DNA of 64,000 bases from IMG/VR virus record IMGVR_UViG_3300043446_003158, positions 62,001 to 126,000 of that record; one strand, 5' to 3'. The notes under the pieces were generated by a model that worked only from the letters and a program-made list of their open reading frames with translations, was not told the DNA's origin and ran no database searches. Below are positions 56,751 to 64,000 of the stretch, one piece after another. The position numbers and the translations under genes were made by a program. The DNA is from a virus. How positions within the stretch are numbered: the stretch's first letter is position 1; every line of letters starts with the position of its first letter.

Positions 56751-57707
56751 TTACATAAAGTTTTTTCTACCACCATGAGCAGCCATTACTGAAGCAATTG
56801 CTTGGCGAGAAACTTCTCTACGTCTCTCATCAGCGGCTTTACGTTCAGCATCACTCATGGGTTTTGCTGGTTTTTGTGGTTTTGTAGATCCTCTACCAGC
56901 ACCAACTCCACCTCTCTCAAGTCTTCTATCATTTGCTCTATCAGACTCTTCCTCACTAATCATAATATTTTGTTTCCATTCTCTACTCATGTTTTCTAGA
57001 ATTGCAAGTGCTGCTTCTTCAGTATCTGCATAACCTTCATCAATTAAATATGCCATAATATACTCATCATTTAAACCTTTCCTTGCTACATGACCAGCAA
57101 GTTTAGCAGCACCAGATGCTCCCTTTCCAACTTCTTTTGCAACTCCACCAACATGCCCTGCTGCTTTTTTAATAGTTTTTCCAGTTTCTTTTGCAGCATT
57201 CATAGCAGCATTATGTCTTGCAATTCCTCTATTAATTGCACCAGCAACACGATCTAATACACCTGGTTTTTTAGGCTGTTTCTTTGCAGCAGCAGAAACG
57301 GCAGATTGTCTCTGTAAAGATGCCTTCATTCCTGATGGTTTTGCTGCAGATGCTTTTGATTCTGCATCTCTTCTTGCTGCCTTTTGAGCACGAAGTCTTT
57401 CAAGAGACTTACCAGTTGGTTTACCAGATTTGAACTTTTGCCCCTTTGCAGTCACAGGTTCAATTCTAGTACCACCTGCTCTTGCCTCACTCAAAACATA
57501 TTCTTCAGCAATATCATAAACAAACTCGGTAAATTCTTCATCACCAAGTTCTTCAATCAAAATATCAATACCTTCTTCGTTTAAACCCATCTCATAGAAA
57601 TATTGTGCAGCAATTTCTACTTCTTCTGAAAATTCTTGCGTTACATCTTCCTGGGCATATACATTTTCATATGCCTCAAATAAGGATTGCATTTCCGTTG
57701 CTTTCAT
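56751..57707 (-). CDS. Ala/Lys-rich virion-type protein, paralogue B
   Basis: 318 residues. Acidic N-terminus (EIAAQYFYEMGLNEEGIDIL), basic Ala/Gly/Lys-rich middle (RGIARHNAAMNAAKETGKTI) and a C-terminal YLIDEGYADTEEAALAILEN MSREWKQNI shared with the protein at 30823. Same three-part plan and late box upstream, so a duplicated, DNA-binding or virion-packaged family. Function inferred from composition. Confidence 0.65.
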   Translation of the reverse strand: MKATEMQSLFEAYENVYAQEDVTQEFSEEVEIAAQYFYEMGLNEEGIDILIEELGDEEFTEFVYDIAEEYVLSEARAGGTRIEPVTAKGQKFKSGKPTGKSLERLRAQKAARRDAESKASAAKPSGMKASLQRQSAVSAAAKKQPKKPGVLDRVAGAINRGIARHNAAMNAAKETGKTIKKAAGHVGGVAKEVGKGASGAAKLAGHVARKGLNDEYIMAYLIDEGYADTEEAALAILENMSREWKQNIMISEEESDRANDRRLERGGVGAGRGSTKPQKPAKPMSDAERKAADERRREVSRQAIASVMAAHGGRKNFM

Positions 57708-57728
57708 TTTTATAAAAACGTTTTTAGT

Positions 57729-57736
57729 TATTTATA
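57729..57736 (-). promoter_or_regulatory. Late promoter TATAAATA
   Basis: Exact T4-type late box 22 nt before the paralogue B gene. Confidence 0.8.
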
Positions 57737-57743
57737 AAAAGAC

Positions 57744-57962
57744 TCATTCTTCATCCGCATGAGGATTTGCTTTTTTATCAGTTTTTACTGTATTTCTATA
57801 CTTGTTAATTGCGGTAGATAGTTTATCAAAATGTGATCTAGCTTGAGATGCTGTTTGTTGTGCGGCAGCATCTGTAGCATCACTCCTTTTTTTCAAATTT
57901 TCTAATCTATCTTTAAATTGTTGAGATTTACTTTCAATTTGAAATTCTTGAAAGGTTTTCAT
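57744..57962 (-). CDS. Small coiled-coil virion-type protein
   Basis: 72 residues, MKTFQEFQIESKSQQFKDRL onward, with long helix ENLKKRSDATDAAAQQTASQ and an acidic end. The MKTFQEFQ start resembles the N-terminal motif of other late proteins (compare 39466). Late box TATAAATA directly upstream. Confidence 0.65.
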   Translation of the reverse strand: MKTFQEFQIESKSQQFKDRLENLKKRSDATDAAAQQTASQARSHFDKLSTAINKYRNTVKTDKKANPHADEE

Positions 57963-57975
57963 TTTAATTAATTTT

Positions 57976-58119
57976 TTAGATATTTATAAATGAAGAAGCG
58001 CCCCCTTGGAGGCGCTTCTTGAGTGCTTGGCGTCGTGCCTTTGCTTGTCGGAGTGCTTGAGGTTTAAGTTTCCTCTTCTGTTCCTTTTTGGAGTGGTGTT
58101 GCCAGTTGGGGGTGTTCAT
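57976..58119 (-). CDS. Basic peptide running through a terminator
   Basis: 47 residues with Lys/Arg/Gln-rich repeats (KKEQKRKLKPQALRQAKARR QALKKRL). The frame continues through the terminator hairpin (57993-58020) and the late box (57981-57988) to stop at 57976. Weak ribosome-binding site. May be a real basic peptide or a chance frame. Confidence 0.45.
   Translation of the reverse strand: MNTPNWQHHSKKEQKRKLKPQALRQAKARRQALKKRLQGGASSFINI
57981..57988 (-). promoter_or_regulatory. Late promoter TATAAATA
   Basis: Exact late box 19 nt before the 72-residue gene, directly downstream of a terminator. Confidence 0.8.
57993..58020 (-). terminator. Terminator of the replication operon segment
   Basis: Perfect 10-bp stem AAGAAGCGCC/GGCGCTTCTT, 8-nt loop, then CATTTATA; T-tract poor, but the stem is very stable. 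Confidence 0.7.
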
Positions 58120-58120
58120 T

Positions 58121-58909
58121 TTAGGTTACGGCCCAGTCTATGACCGTGCGAATTTGTTGGTTGTAAGACCATACAGACTTTAGCATATCAGCATCCACTC
58201 CGTGGGTTTCCATTTGAACTATGAGGGAATTCAGATCTTTAGGGAAGCAGGTGCCACCAAATCCACGATCATTATCAAATCCAGGAACTTGAGTATGAGA
58301 TTGCCCAATTCTACTATCGGAAGTTACACCAGAACACACCGTATCATAATTCATCCCTACTGCTTCGCAGAGATCATACATTTTATTAAAGTATGCAACC
58401 TTCAGTGCTAGGAAACTATTGGCAAAATATTTAATTGCCTCACTTTCATCAGAAGTAGTTATAACACTTGGAATTTCTGGAAATATAGTTTTAAAGAAAT
58501 TTACAAATTGCTGACAAATATTTTTGTCTCCACCAACAACATTTCTTTCAGAATTTCTAAAATCCTCAACAGCATTTCTTGCAGTTAAAAATTCTGGATT
58601 ATGAATAACTTTATATTTTTTAGAATATTTTTTAGTAGTTCCAATAGGTACAGTTGATTTAATTACAAAAATACCATCAACAGTTTTTGGAAGATCTTTA
58701 AAAAAATTATCTAAAATTGAAAGATCACATTCTCCAGTACTTTTCATGGGAGTGGGGAGACAAACAAAAATAAATGCTTGTCTTAAAACTTCATCTAATG
58801 TATTGAAAGATTTATTTTTATCTACATCAAAAACTTTACAAGTTACTTTATCTCTTAAATTTTGATATACTGCATTTCCAACAAATCCATTTCCAATAAT
58901 TCCAATCAT
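58121..58909 (-). CDS. Short UDP-glucose/GDP-mannose dehydrogenase-like protein
   Basis: 262 residues. MIGIIGNGFVGNAVYQNLRD (NAD loop), FVCLPTPMKSTGECDLS, VIKSTVPIGTTKKYSKKYKV and the catalytic Cys in GFGGTCFPKDLNSLIVQME. Full enzymes are ~390-450 residues; the C-terminal sugar-nucleotide domain is missing, with a natural stop just after the central helix. So it could be a regulatory, partner or trimmed enzyme. Sits between gp46 and a virion gene rather than the glycan operon. Confidence 0.75.
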   Translation of the reverse strand: MIGIIGNGFVGNAVYQNLRDKVTCKVFDVDKNKSFNTLDEVLRQAFIFVCLPTPMKSTGECDLSILDNFFKDLPKTVDGIFVIKSTVPIGTTKKYSKKYKVIHNPEFLTARNAVEDFRNSERNVVGGDKNICQQFVNFFKTIFPEIPSVITTSDESEAIKYFANSFLALKVAYFNKMYDLCEAVGMNYDTVCSGVTSDSRIGQSHTQVPGFDNDRGFGGTCFPKDLNSLIVQMETHGVDADMLKSVWSYNQQIRTVIDWAVT

Positions 58910-60618
58910 ACACTAATCCTACTAAATCCTTTTACTTTATCAAATTTTATCACATTTTCAAATTTATCGTGCAAATCTGTTTTATGAGAGATCACAAAGA
59001 TATTAGCATCTTTGATCACATAACGGATAATCTTAAGAAACTCATCAGTTCCGAATCCATCAAGCGATGAATCAAAGACCTCATCCATAATCAGCAGATT
59101 GGTATTGACGGAGTTTTTGACTCGGGCGACTTCTCTCCAAGTGAAGAGAAGGGCAAGGTCGATTCTCATTTTCTCACCCTCACTAAAGGAACTATAAGAA
59201 AAGTCTTCGTGAATGGGTGATTTTACTGTTTCATTAAATTCTTCATCCAGATGAAAATTAATATAAAAGTCCATCATCTGAAGATAACGATTCACCTGCT
59301 GATTTATGAACGGAAGATACTTCTTAATGATCTTCGTTTTAACGCCATCGTCCTTGAGTAAGGAATAGGCAAAATCGTAATAAACGATTTTTTGTTTTTT
59401 GTTTGAAAGGTCTTCTATTGTGTTTTGGAGATTAGTTTGAAATTCTTCTAGCTTCTCATGTTCAGTATTTCTGTTTGCAAGGTTTTTGGTAATAGTTTGA
59501 ATTTCAGATTCAAGTTCTCGTATTTGTCTCTGGTTGAGTGAAATGCGAGTATTGTTTTGAGAAATCTCATGGTTGAGTTTTGTAATCTCCTTGGAAAGAA
59601 CTGTAAATTGACGCTCTCGTTCTTTTTCTAATTCTATTGCCTCCTCAAGTTCTTGAAAACCTTTCTGGAGTTCCTTTGCTTTATTTTGAGCATCTACAAT
59701 TCTATTTAACCGAAATTCTTCTTCTATAGTTTGAGTGCAAGTAGGGCATACCGTATTTTCAGTAAAAAACTTATGCTCTTTGGTAATAGTAAATACTTTT
59801 TGAGATAATTTCCCCTTTAAATTGTTAAGCTTTACTAACTTTTCTTCTGCACCAATAACTTCTTCTTGCTCTTTAATGTACTTAAAAATACTTTCTTCAA
59901 TAACAGAATTATCTGTCATATAAACACCAACTTCATTATCTAAATTGGCAATCTTTTCTTTATTGGCATTTATATTGGCATTTCCACGATTCTCAAGTTC
60001 TTCAATAAAATCTTGTTGCATTTTAATTTTGTCTTTAAAATTTTCTTTTGCAACATTTAAAGATTTAATTTCATCCTTTTGAGCACGAATTTTATCTTTG
60101 ACAATATTATTCATCGCAGAAAAAATACGAATATCTAAAAGATCTTCAATTACCTCACGTCGATTTGCAGAAGTCAACTGCATAAAAGGAACAAATGCAC
60201 TACTTCCCAAAATTACAATCTGGGTAAAAGATTTATAATTTACTTTAAGAATATTCTCTTCAAGAATTCTTTGATTAGCACGATCATCCGCTTCTTTGTG
60301 AAGAGGTTGACCATTTACTTCAATATCAAAAACATTTGGTTTAATTCCACGGCGAACCAAATAATCTCTACCATTAACAGAAAATTCAATTTCAACTAAA
60401 CAATCTTTTTCGTTTACAGTATTGACTAACTGTGGTTTATTAATTTTACGAAAAGGTTTATTAAAAAGAACAAACGTAAGAGCATCAAGGATTGTAGACT
60501 TTCCTGCTCCGTTTGTTCCAATAATTAAATTTGTATTGTTTGATTCTAAATTAACTTCAGTAAATTGATTTCCAGTTGAAAGAAAATTTTTCCACTTGAT
60601 TTTATGAAATACTAACAT
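58906..60618 (-). CDS. 46: Recombination nuclease subunit gp46 (SbcC/Rad50-like)
   Basis: 570 residues. NTNLIIGTNGAGKSTILDAL (Walker A), long coiled coils with central zinc hook ENTVCPTCTQ, and SSFSEGEKMRIDLALLFTWR EVA (signature) with LLIMDEVFDSSLDG (Walker B). With gp47 it resects DNA ends and helps break down host DNA. Overlaps its partners by 4-17 nt. T4 gp46 is 560 residues. Confidence 0.96.
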   Translation of the reverse strand: MLVFHKIKWKNFLSTGNQFTEVNLESNNTNLIIGTNGAGKSTILDALTFVLFNKPFRKINKPQLVNTVNEKDCLVEIEFSVNGRDYLVRRGIKPNVFDIEVNGQPLHKEADDRANQRILEENILKVNYKSFTQIVILGSSAFVPFMQLTSANRREVIEDLLDIRIFSAMNNIVKDKIRAQKDEIKSLNVAKENFKDKIKMQQDFIEELENRGNANINANKEKIANLDNEVGVYMTDNSVIEESIFKYIKEQEEVIGAEEKLVKLNNLKGKLSQKVFTITKEHKFFTENTVCPTCTQTIEEEFRLNRIVDAQNKAKELQKGFQELEEAIELEKERERQFTVLSKEITKLNHEISQNNTRISLNQRQIRELESEIQTITKNLANRNTEHEKLEEFQTNLQNTIEDLSNKKQKIVYYDFAYSLLKDDGVKTKIIKKYLPFINQQVNRYLQMMDFYINFHLDEEFNETVKSPIHEDFSYSSFSEGEKMRIDLALLFTWREVARVKNSVNTNLLIMDEVFDSSLDGFGTDEFLKIIRYVIKDANIFVISHKTDLHDKFENVIKFDKVKGFSRISV

Positions 60619-60871
60619 TTTTAGGGGGAATTACGATATCGTCAGGAGTAATTACAGCGTATTTGTAATTATACATCTTGCAAGTTTTTATTGCAAGTTC
60701 GTCGTCAACCTCAACAACGTCCATCTCTGTTTCTTCTTGATCTTCAAGCATCAAAGCATAACGTGTTGCATCATCCTCTTCTTCAAAAAGAAATAAAACT
60801 TTTTGACCGTACTGATCTTGTACGGCATATGCTCCGTCGTCTTTTTTATCTTTTAGAGTTAAAAGAAACAT
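60602..60871 (-). CDS. DUF3110-like protein
   Basis: 89 residues between gp46 and gp47: KVLFLFEEEDDATRYALMLE, DQEETEMDVVEVDDELAIKT and VITPDDIVIPPKN. Matches the cyanobacterial DUF3110 pattern (ATRYA..LE.Q...V..V..), so it looks like a host-derived domain. Function unknown. Overlaps gp46 by 17 nt. Confidence 0.65.
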   Translation of the reverse strand: MFLLTLKDKKDDGAYAVQDQYGQKVLFLFEEEDDATRYALMLEDQEETEMDVVEVDDELAIKTCKMYNYKYAVITPDDIVIPPKNVSIS

Positions 60872-61909
60872 TTACTCTACTTCGCAAGCTTGCTGGTATA
60901 AATCTTGAAAAATTTCTTTAATAATTGTTTTATCAAATTGAAATTCAGATTCATCAATATACCGATTAAGAATTGAAATTGTACTTTCTTCTTCTTCAAT
61001 TTGAAAATCTTCATTTTCTATAATATCAAAGTTTTCTACAATTTTAAGTTCTTGAACTTTTGCAGAATAAAGTTTATCAATAAATTTTTCAAAATCTTTT
61101 GGTTTAGATTTTTTACGAACAATCACTTTAACAATTTTATCTTCATACTCCGTAGCATCAAATAATTGATAAGGAGTATCTTCATAATAAATGTTATAAA
61201 ATAATTTATAAGGATTGTTAATTGGAGTATGAGTAAGGGTTTCCGTATCAAAAATATGAAATCCTCGCGTATCGTTTACATCCGTCCAATACATTTCATA
61301 AGGATTACCGAGATAGAAGATACTTCCATTATCAGAACGAGTGTGGTAATGACCAGAAAATACCTTTTTGAACTTTGAAAAAATAGTCGAGTCCAGTCCA
61401 TGATCCTCCATAACAAGATTGCGATTTACCCGAAAACCTTGAAACTCAAGGTGTCCCATAGCAATTTTTGCTCTTGTTTTTTCAATATGATTTAAAGTTT
61501 CGTCATAGTTTTCACTACAAATCCAGGGAACCATCATGATGTTTAGACCACCAACATTAATGGTTTGAGGAGAACTATAAGTTTTAATATTTGGATAAGT
61601 TTGAAGAAGCAAACTTGGAGAATTGACAGTATTCGTATTTTTATAGTAACAATCATGATTACCAATAATCATGTGAACCTCATAGTTCCGCAGAGGTTCA
61701 AATACAACTCTCTTTGCCCATTCAAGACTTTGGTAATCAATTGATTTGCGACTATCAAAAGCATCACCCATATGAATGACTGCTTCTACCCCGTGTTCTT
61801 TTAAAGCAGGGAAAAATACATTCTTATAAAAGAGTTCAAAATAATCGTGGAGATATTTTGACCCTTTACGAGCACCATAATGGGTATCTGTAATGATGGC
61901 AACCTTCAT
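60872..61909 (-). CDS. 47: Recombination nuclease subunit gp47 (SbcD/Mre11-like)
   Basis: 345 residues. VAIITDTHYGARKGSKYLHD, GVEAVIHMGDAFDSRKSIDY, VHMIIGNHDCYYKN, AMGHLEFQGFRVNR and VFSGHYHTRSDNGSIFYLGN PYEM give the metallophosphoesterase signatures. Nuclease partner of gp46. Length as T4 gp47 (339). Confidence 0.96.
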   Translation of the reverse strand: MKVAIITDTHYGARKGSKYLHDYFELFYKNVFFPALKEHGVEAVIHMGDAFDSRKSIDYQSLEWAKRVVFEPLRNYEVHMIIGNHDCYYKNTNTVNSPSLLLQTYPNIKTYSSPQTINVGGLNIMMVPWICSENYDETLNHIEKTRAKIAMGHLEFQGFRVNRNLVMEDHGLDSTIFSKFKKVFSGHYHTRSDNGSIFYLGNPYEMYWTDVNDTRGFHIFDTETLTHTPINNPYKLFYNIYYEDTPYQLFDATEYEDKIVKVIVRKKSKPKDFEKFIDKLYSAKVQELKIVENFDIIENEDFQIEEEESTISILNRYIDESEFQFDKTIIKEIFQDLYQQACEVE

Positions 61910-62379
61910 CGGGTTTTATATTGGATGTTGTCTTTGATGGTATTATAGTCACTGCTGGTACCAAAAAGCAAGCCCTCATCCACCATCATCACTTCATCAA
62001 AACCACTTCTCTCAATAATTTTAGATTTTATTTCTAATTGCTTCTTTTCTTTTTGAATTCTTCTCAAAAAAGCATAATGAATGATTTGGGTAAAGTAGGC
62101 AAATGGATTACTACTTTTATTTGGATCAAAATTATGAATATACTGAATACAATTTTCTACGCCATCCGAAATCATATCCTCACGAAACATATAATTCACA
62201 AAATTTGGTTTATATGATAAGTGGGTTGCAATTTTCAAAAAGCAATCTCCCAAATAATTTGATATTTGAGGTTTTGCCATTCCATTTTCTTTGGACTTAA
62301 TATATTTTTGACGATAAACAATAAGTTCTTCTAATAATTGCTTATTATTTACATAATGCTCTGATTTCTTTTTGGACAT
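61906..62379 (-). CDS. 55: Late sigma factor gp55
   Basis: 157 residues. ISDGVENCIQYIHNFDPNKS SNPFAYFTQIIHYAFLRRIQ KEKKQLEIKSKIIERSGFDE is the region 2-like core of T4 gp55, which directs host RNA polymerase to TATAAATA late boxes together with gp45. Short N- and C-termini. It overlaps gp47 by 4 nt. A TTTAAA/17/TATAAT site (62415-62443) precedes it. Confidence 0.95.
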   Translation of the reverse strand: MSKKKSEHYVNNKQLLEELIVYRQKYIKSKENGMAKPQISNYLGDCFLKIATHLSYKPNFVNYMFREDMISDGVENCIQYIHNFDPNKSSNPFAYFTQIIHYAFLRRIQKEKKQLEIKSKIIERSGFDEVMMVDEGLLFGTSSDYNTIKDNIQYKTR

Positions 62380-62414
62380 AACATTGCTTTTTTAAATTAA
62401 AAATATTAATTACT

Positions 62415-62443
62415 ATTATATCATCATTTTTAAATATTTTAAA
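62415..62443 (-). promoter_or_regulatory. gp55 operon promoter
   Basis: TTTAAA (62438-62443), 17 bp, TATAAT (62415-62420) on the minus strand. Confidence 0.55.
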
Positions 62444-62446
62444 CTC

Positions 62447-62475
62447 TTGACAAATCTCTTGAAAATGAGTAGAAT
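62447..62475 (+). promoter_or_regulatory. Plus-strand promoter antisense to the Sm-like and uvsW genes
   Basis: TTGACA (62447-62452), 17 bp, TAGAAT (62470-62475) on the plus strand, pointing into minus-strand genes; would make antisense RNA. Confidence 0.5.
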
Positions 62476-62501
62476 GCCTTTGTTAGGTTTGAAGATGAGA
62501 T

Positions 62502-62921
62502 CTAGCTTTCTTTATGATCTTTATTATTTTTAAATATATTTTCTAGTTTTTTACGAGCTTCTTCTACTGACGAAAGATATCCCATTCTGTCGGATAGTTT
62601 AACTTTACCACTTTGAGTGGTTACTGGCATTTCTTCATCATCACTTTCAATATAATTATTATAACAATTTATTACTAGTTGATTATTAACTTCTGTCATA
62701 GTAATAATTTTATCTAATCTAATAATAAAAAAATCATCAGATGGTATTTCCATCCATGGTTTTATTTTTATCATTTGACCAGAATGATTTGTAATAACTT
62801 TAATTACAACTGGATTTTGCAACACTACAATAGGATCTCCATCATTTTCATCAATTGATACTAATGAAAATATTTCTTCTCCACTAACTAATTTAATGCT
62901 GCTATAGAACTCTTCTCCCAT
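62502..62921 (-). CDS. Sm-like protein, copy 3
   Basis: 139 residues. SIKLVSGEEIFSLVSIDEND, VVLQNPVVIKVITNHSGQMI KIKPWMEIPSDDFFIIRLDK and an acidic tail. The same GE...NP...W...F.I arrangement as at 46715 and 46968, plus a longer C-terminus (SVEEARKKLENIFKNNKD). Between uvsW and gp55. RNA binding is possible by family analogy. Confidence 0.6.
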   Translation of the reverse strand: MGEEFYSSIKLVSGEEIFSLVSIDENDGDPIVVLQNPVVIKVITNHSGQMIKIKPWMEIPSDDFFIIRLDKIITMTEVNNQLVINCYNNYIESDDEEMPVTTQSGKVKLSDRMGYLSSVEEARKKLENIFKNNKDHKES

Positions 62922-64000
62922 TAGTTTTTAATCGGTATGTTTACAATATCGTAGTTAAAATTTTCTTCGTTATAAACTTTAATTCTTTCTATTAAATGAT
63001 TGAGTGTATAATTTTTTCTTGATTTATAACTGATATCATCAGCAATATCATATAAAGTTGCTTTTGTTTTGTTGTCGCTTTTTCTTAAGACTCTTCCGAT
63101 TGATTGGAGGTTTCTGATTCTTGATTTACTAGGGGAAGCAAAGATAACATTATGTAGATTTCTGATGTTAATACCAGTAGAAAAAGTACCGTAAGAAGCA
63201 ACGATGATTGCATTATTTTCCTTTTCAGTAATTTCTCTGACTTGTTCTCGGTCTTCAGTATCCACACCACCATGAACAAAAAATACATGGCGATTATCTG
63301 TGATGCTACTATTTATGAGTTCGTATAATGGTTGTCCATGACCTTCAACTCTTGAAAAAAGAATTAAAGTATTACCCTTAAGATCAAGAGCAAGATTGCG
63401 AATAAACTTGTTTCTACGTTCATGATTAATAATATATTGAACTTCTTCTTCAAAAGTTTCAAATTTATTTGGTGGGTGTTTCAATAGAAGAATATTAATA
63501 TCTAACTTTGCAACGTGACCTTTCTGCATCAACTCATCAGTACGAATAATTTTATAAGAAGGTCCAAATAATCCTTCTAAAACCCATTTATGAGTTTGAG
63601 ATCCATCAAGAGTTCCAGTAAAACCGTAACGATATTTTGCATCAGAAAGTTTTGTCATTATAGATACTAATGACTTTGATTTAAACTGGTGTGCTTCATC
63701 TCCAACAACCACATTAAATCTTGAAAAGTATTGACGGGGAAGTTTGTAGATAGACTGCCAGGTTGTAATGATGACCTGTGAGTCTGTTTCTCTTTCTTTA
63801 CCCGCATATATCTTGTGGCAAAATGAACCAACATCCCACCCATAATCTGCAAAATCTTTATACATCTGCTCTACAAGGGATGTCGTTGGAACGACTATCA
63901 ACGTATTTTGCCCTTTCTCAACGTAATATCTCACAATTGAGTATATCATCAGAGACTTTCCAGAAGCAGTTGGAGATATCAACAACTTTCTATTATGTCT
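62921..64000 (-). CDS. uvsW: UvsW helicase (5' end beyond window)
   Basis: 360 residues of an SF2 helicase, open at the right edge (starts RHNRKLLISPTASGKSLM, motif I). Then VVPTTSLVEQMYKDFADYGW, VVVGDEAHQFKSKSL (DEAH), YGFTGTLDGS (motif III), LILFSRVEGHGQPLYELI, ASYGTFSTGINIRNLHNVIF and QSIGRVLRKS (motif VI). Unwinds R-loops and branched DNA to switch origins to recombination-dependent replication. About 140 residues are missing at the N-terminus relative to T4 UvsW (503). Confidence 0.96.
   Translation of the reverse strand, partial: RHNRKLLISPTASGKSLMIYSIVRYYVEKGQNTLIVVPTTSLVEQMYKDFADYGWDVGSFCHKIYAGKERETDSQVIITTWQSIYKLPRQYFSRFNVVVGDEAHQFKSKSLVSIMTKLSDAKYRYGFTGTLDGSQTHKWVLEGLFGPSYKIIRTDELMQKGHVAKLDINILLLKHPPNKFETFEEEVQYIINHERRNKFIRNLALDLKGNTLILFSRVEGHGQPLYELINSSITDNRHVFFVHGGVDTEDREQVREITEKENNAIIVASYGTFSTGINIRNLHNVIFASPSKSRIRNLQSIGRVLRKSDNKTKATLYDIADDISYKSRKNYTLNHLIERIKVYNEENFNYDIVNIPIKN

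Overview
This window is part of the genome of a T4-like cyanophage (a tailed, contractile-tail phage of marine Synechococcus or Prochlorococcus), or a metagenomic assembly of one. The T4 replication and transcription set is present: UvsW, gp55, gp47, gp46, gp45, gp44, gp62, RegA, gp43, UvsX, gp41, gp61 and NrdA/NrdB. Alongside it sit cyanobacterial auxiliary genes: psbA, two hli genes, a plant-type ferredoxin, CobS, MazG and Hsp20. The DNA is AT-rich. Ten tRNA genes are visible, nine of them with anticodons that read A-ending codons. Almost everything is on the minus strand; only one four-gene block (803-3033) is on the plus strand.

Layout, left to right: psbA, cut by the left edge, with its own promoter and a hairpin-rich leader; a plus-strand run of secreted or envelope proteins; a minus-strand lysis-type cassette (C39-like peptidase, GH24 endolysin, possible holin, chains of tiny overlapping genes and a thermonuclease homologue); a peroxiredoxin/hli/ferredoxin group; a 12 kb surface-glycan operon (8506-20723) with gmd, fcl, a ColD-like dehydratase, fucosyltransferase, UDP-galactopyranose mutase and several glycosyltransferases; small membrane genes; Dps; and a tRNA-rich stretch (23.2-26.4 kb) mixed with 2OG-Fe(II) oxygenases. 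Then come a secreted muramidase-like protein, GIY-YIG nuclease, ribonucleotide reductase and primase; a late-gene block with Ala/Lys-rich or virion-like proteins (36.5-40.1 kb); and the core replication region (40.3-64.0 kb), which also holds Dam next to a possible nuclease, three Sm-like proteins, CobS with a CobT-like partner, and a C-terminally short nucleotide-sugar dehydrogenase.

Regulation can be read directly. About sixteen sites match the host sigma-70 form TTGACN/17 (rarely 18) bp/TATAAT-like. Several are packed into the terminator hairpin of the preceding gene, with the -35 in the loop or 3' arm and the T-tract as spacer. Others lie inside the 3' end of the preceding gene. Late T4-type boxes (TATAAATA, AATAAATA, GATAAATA, CTAAATA) precede Dps, the Ala/Lys-rich proteins, the virion-like genes and the lysis cassette. 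The phage-encoded gp55 would serve these.

In infection terms, early host-type promoters would drive replication, nucleotide supply, tRNAs and metabolic genes. PsbA, Hli and ferredoxin would sustain photosynthetic electron flow. Dps and peroxiredoxin would deal with oxidative stress. The glycan operon could alter the host surface. Late boxes would drive virion and lysis functions. No integrase, insertion sequence, rRNA or CRISPR array was seen.
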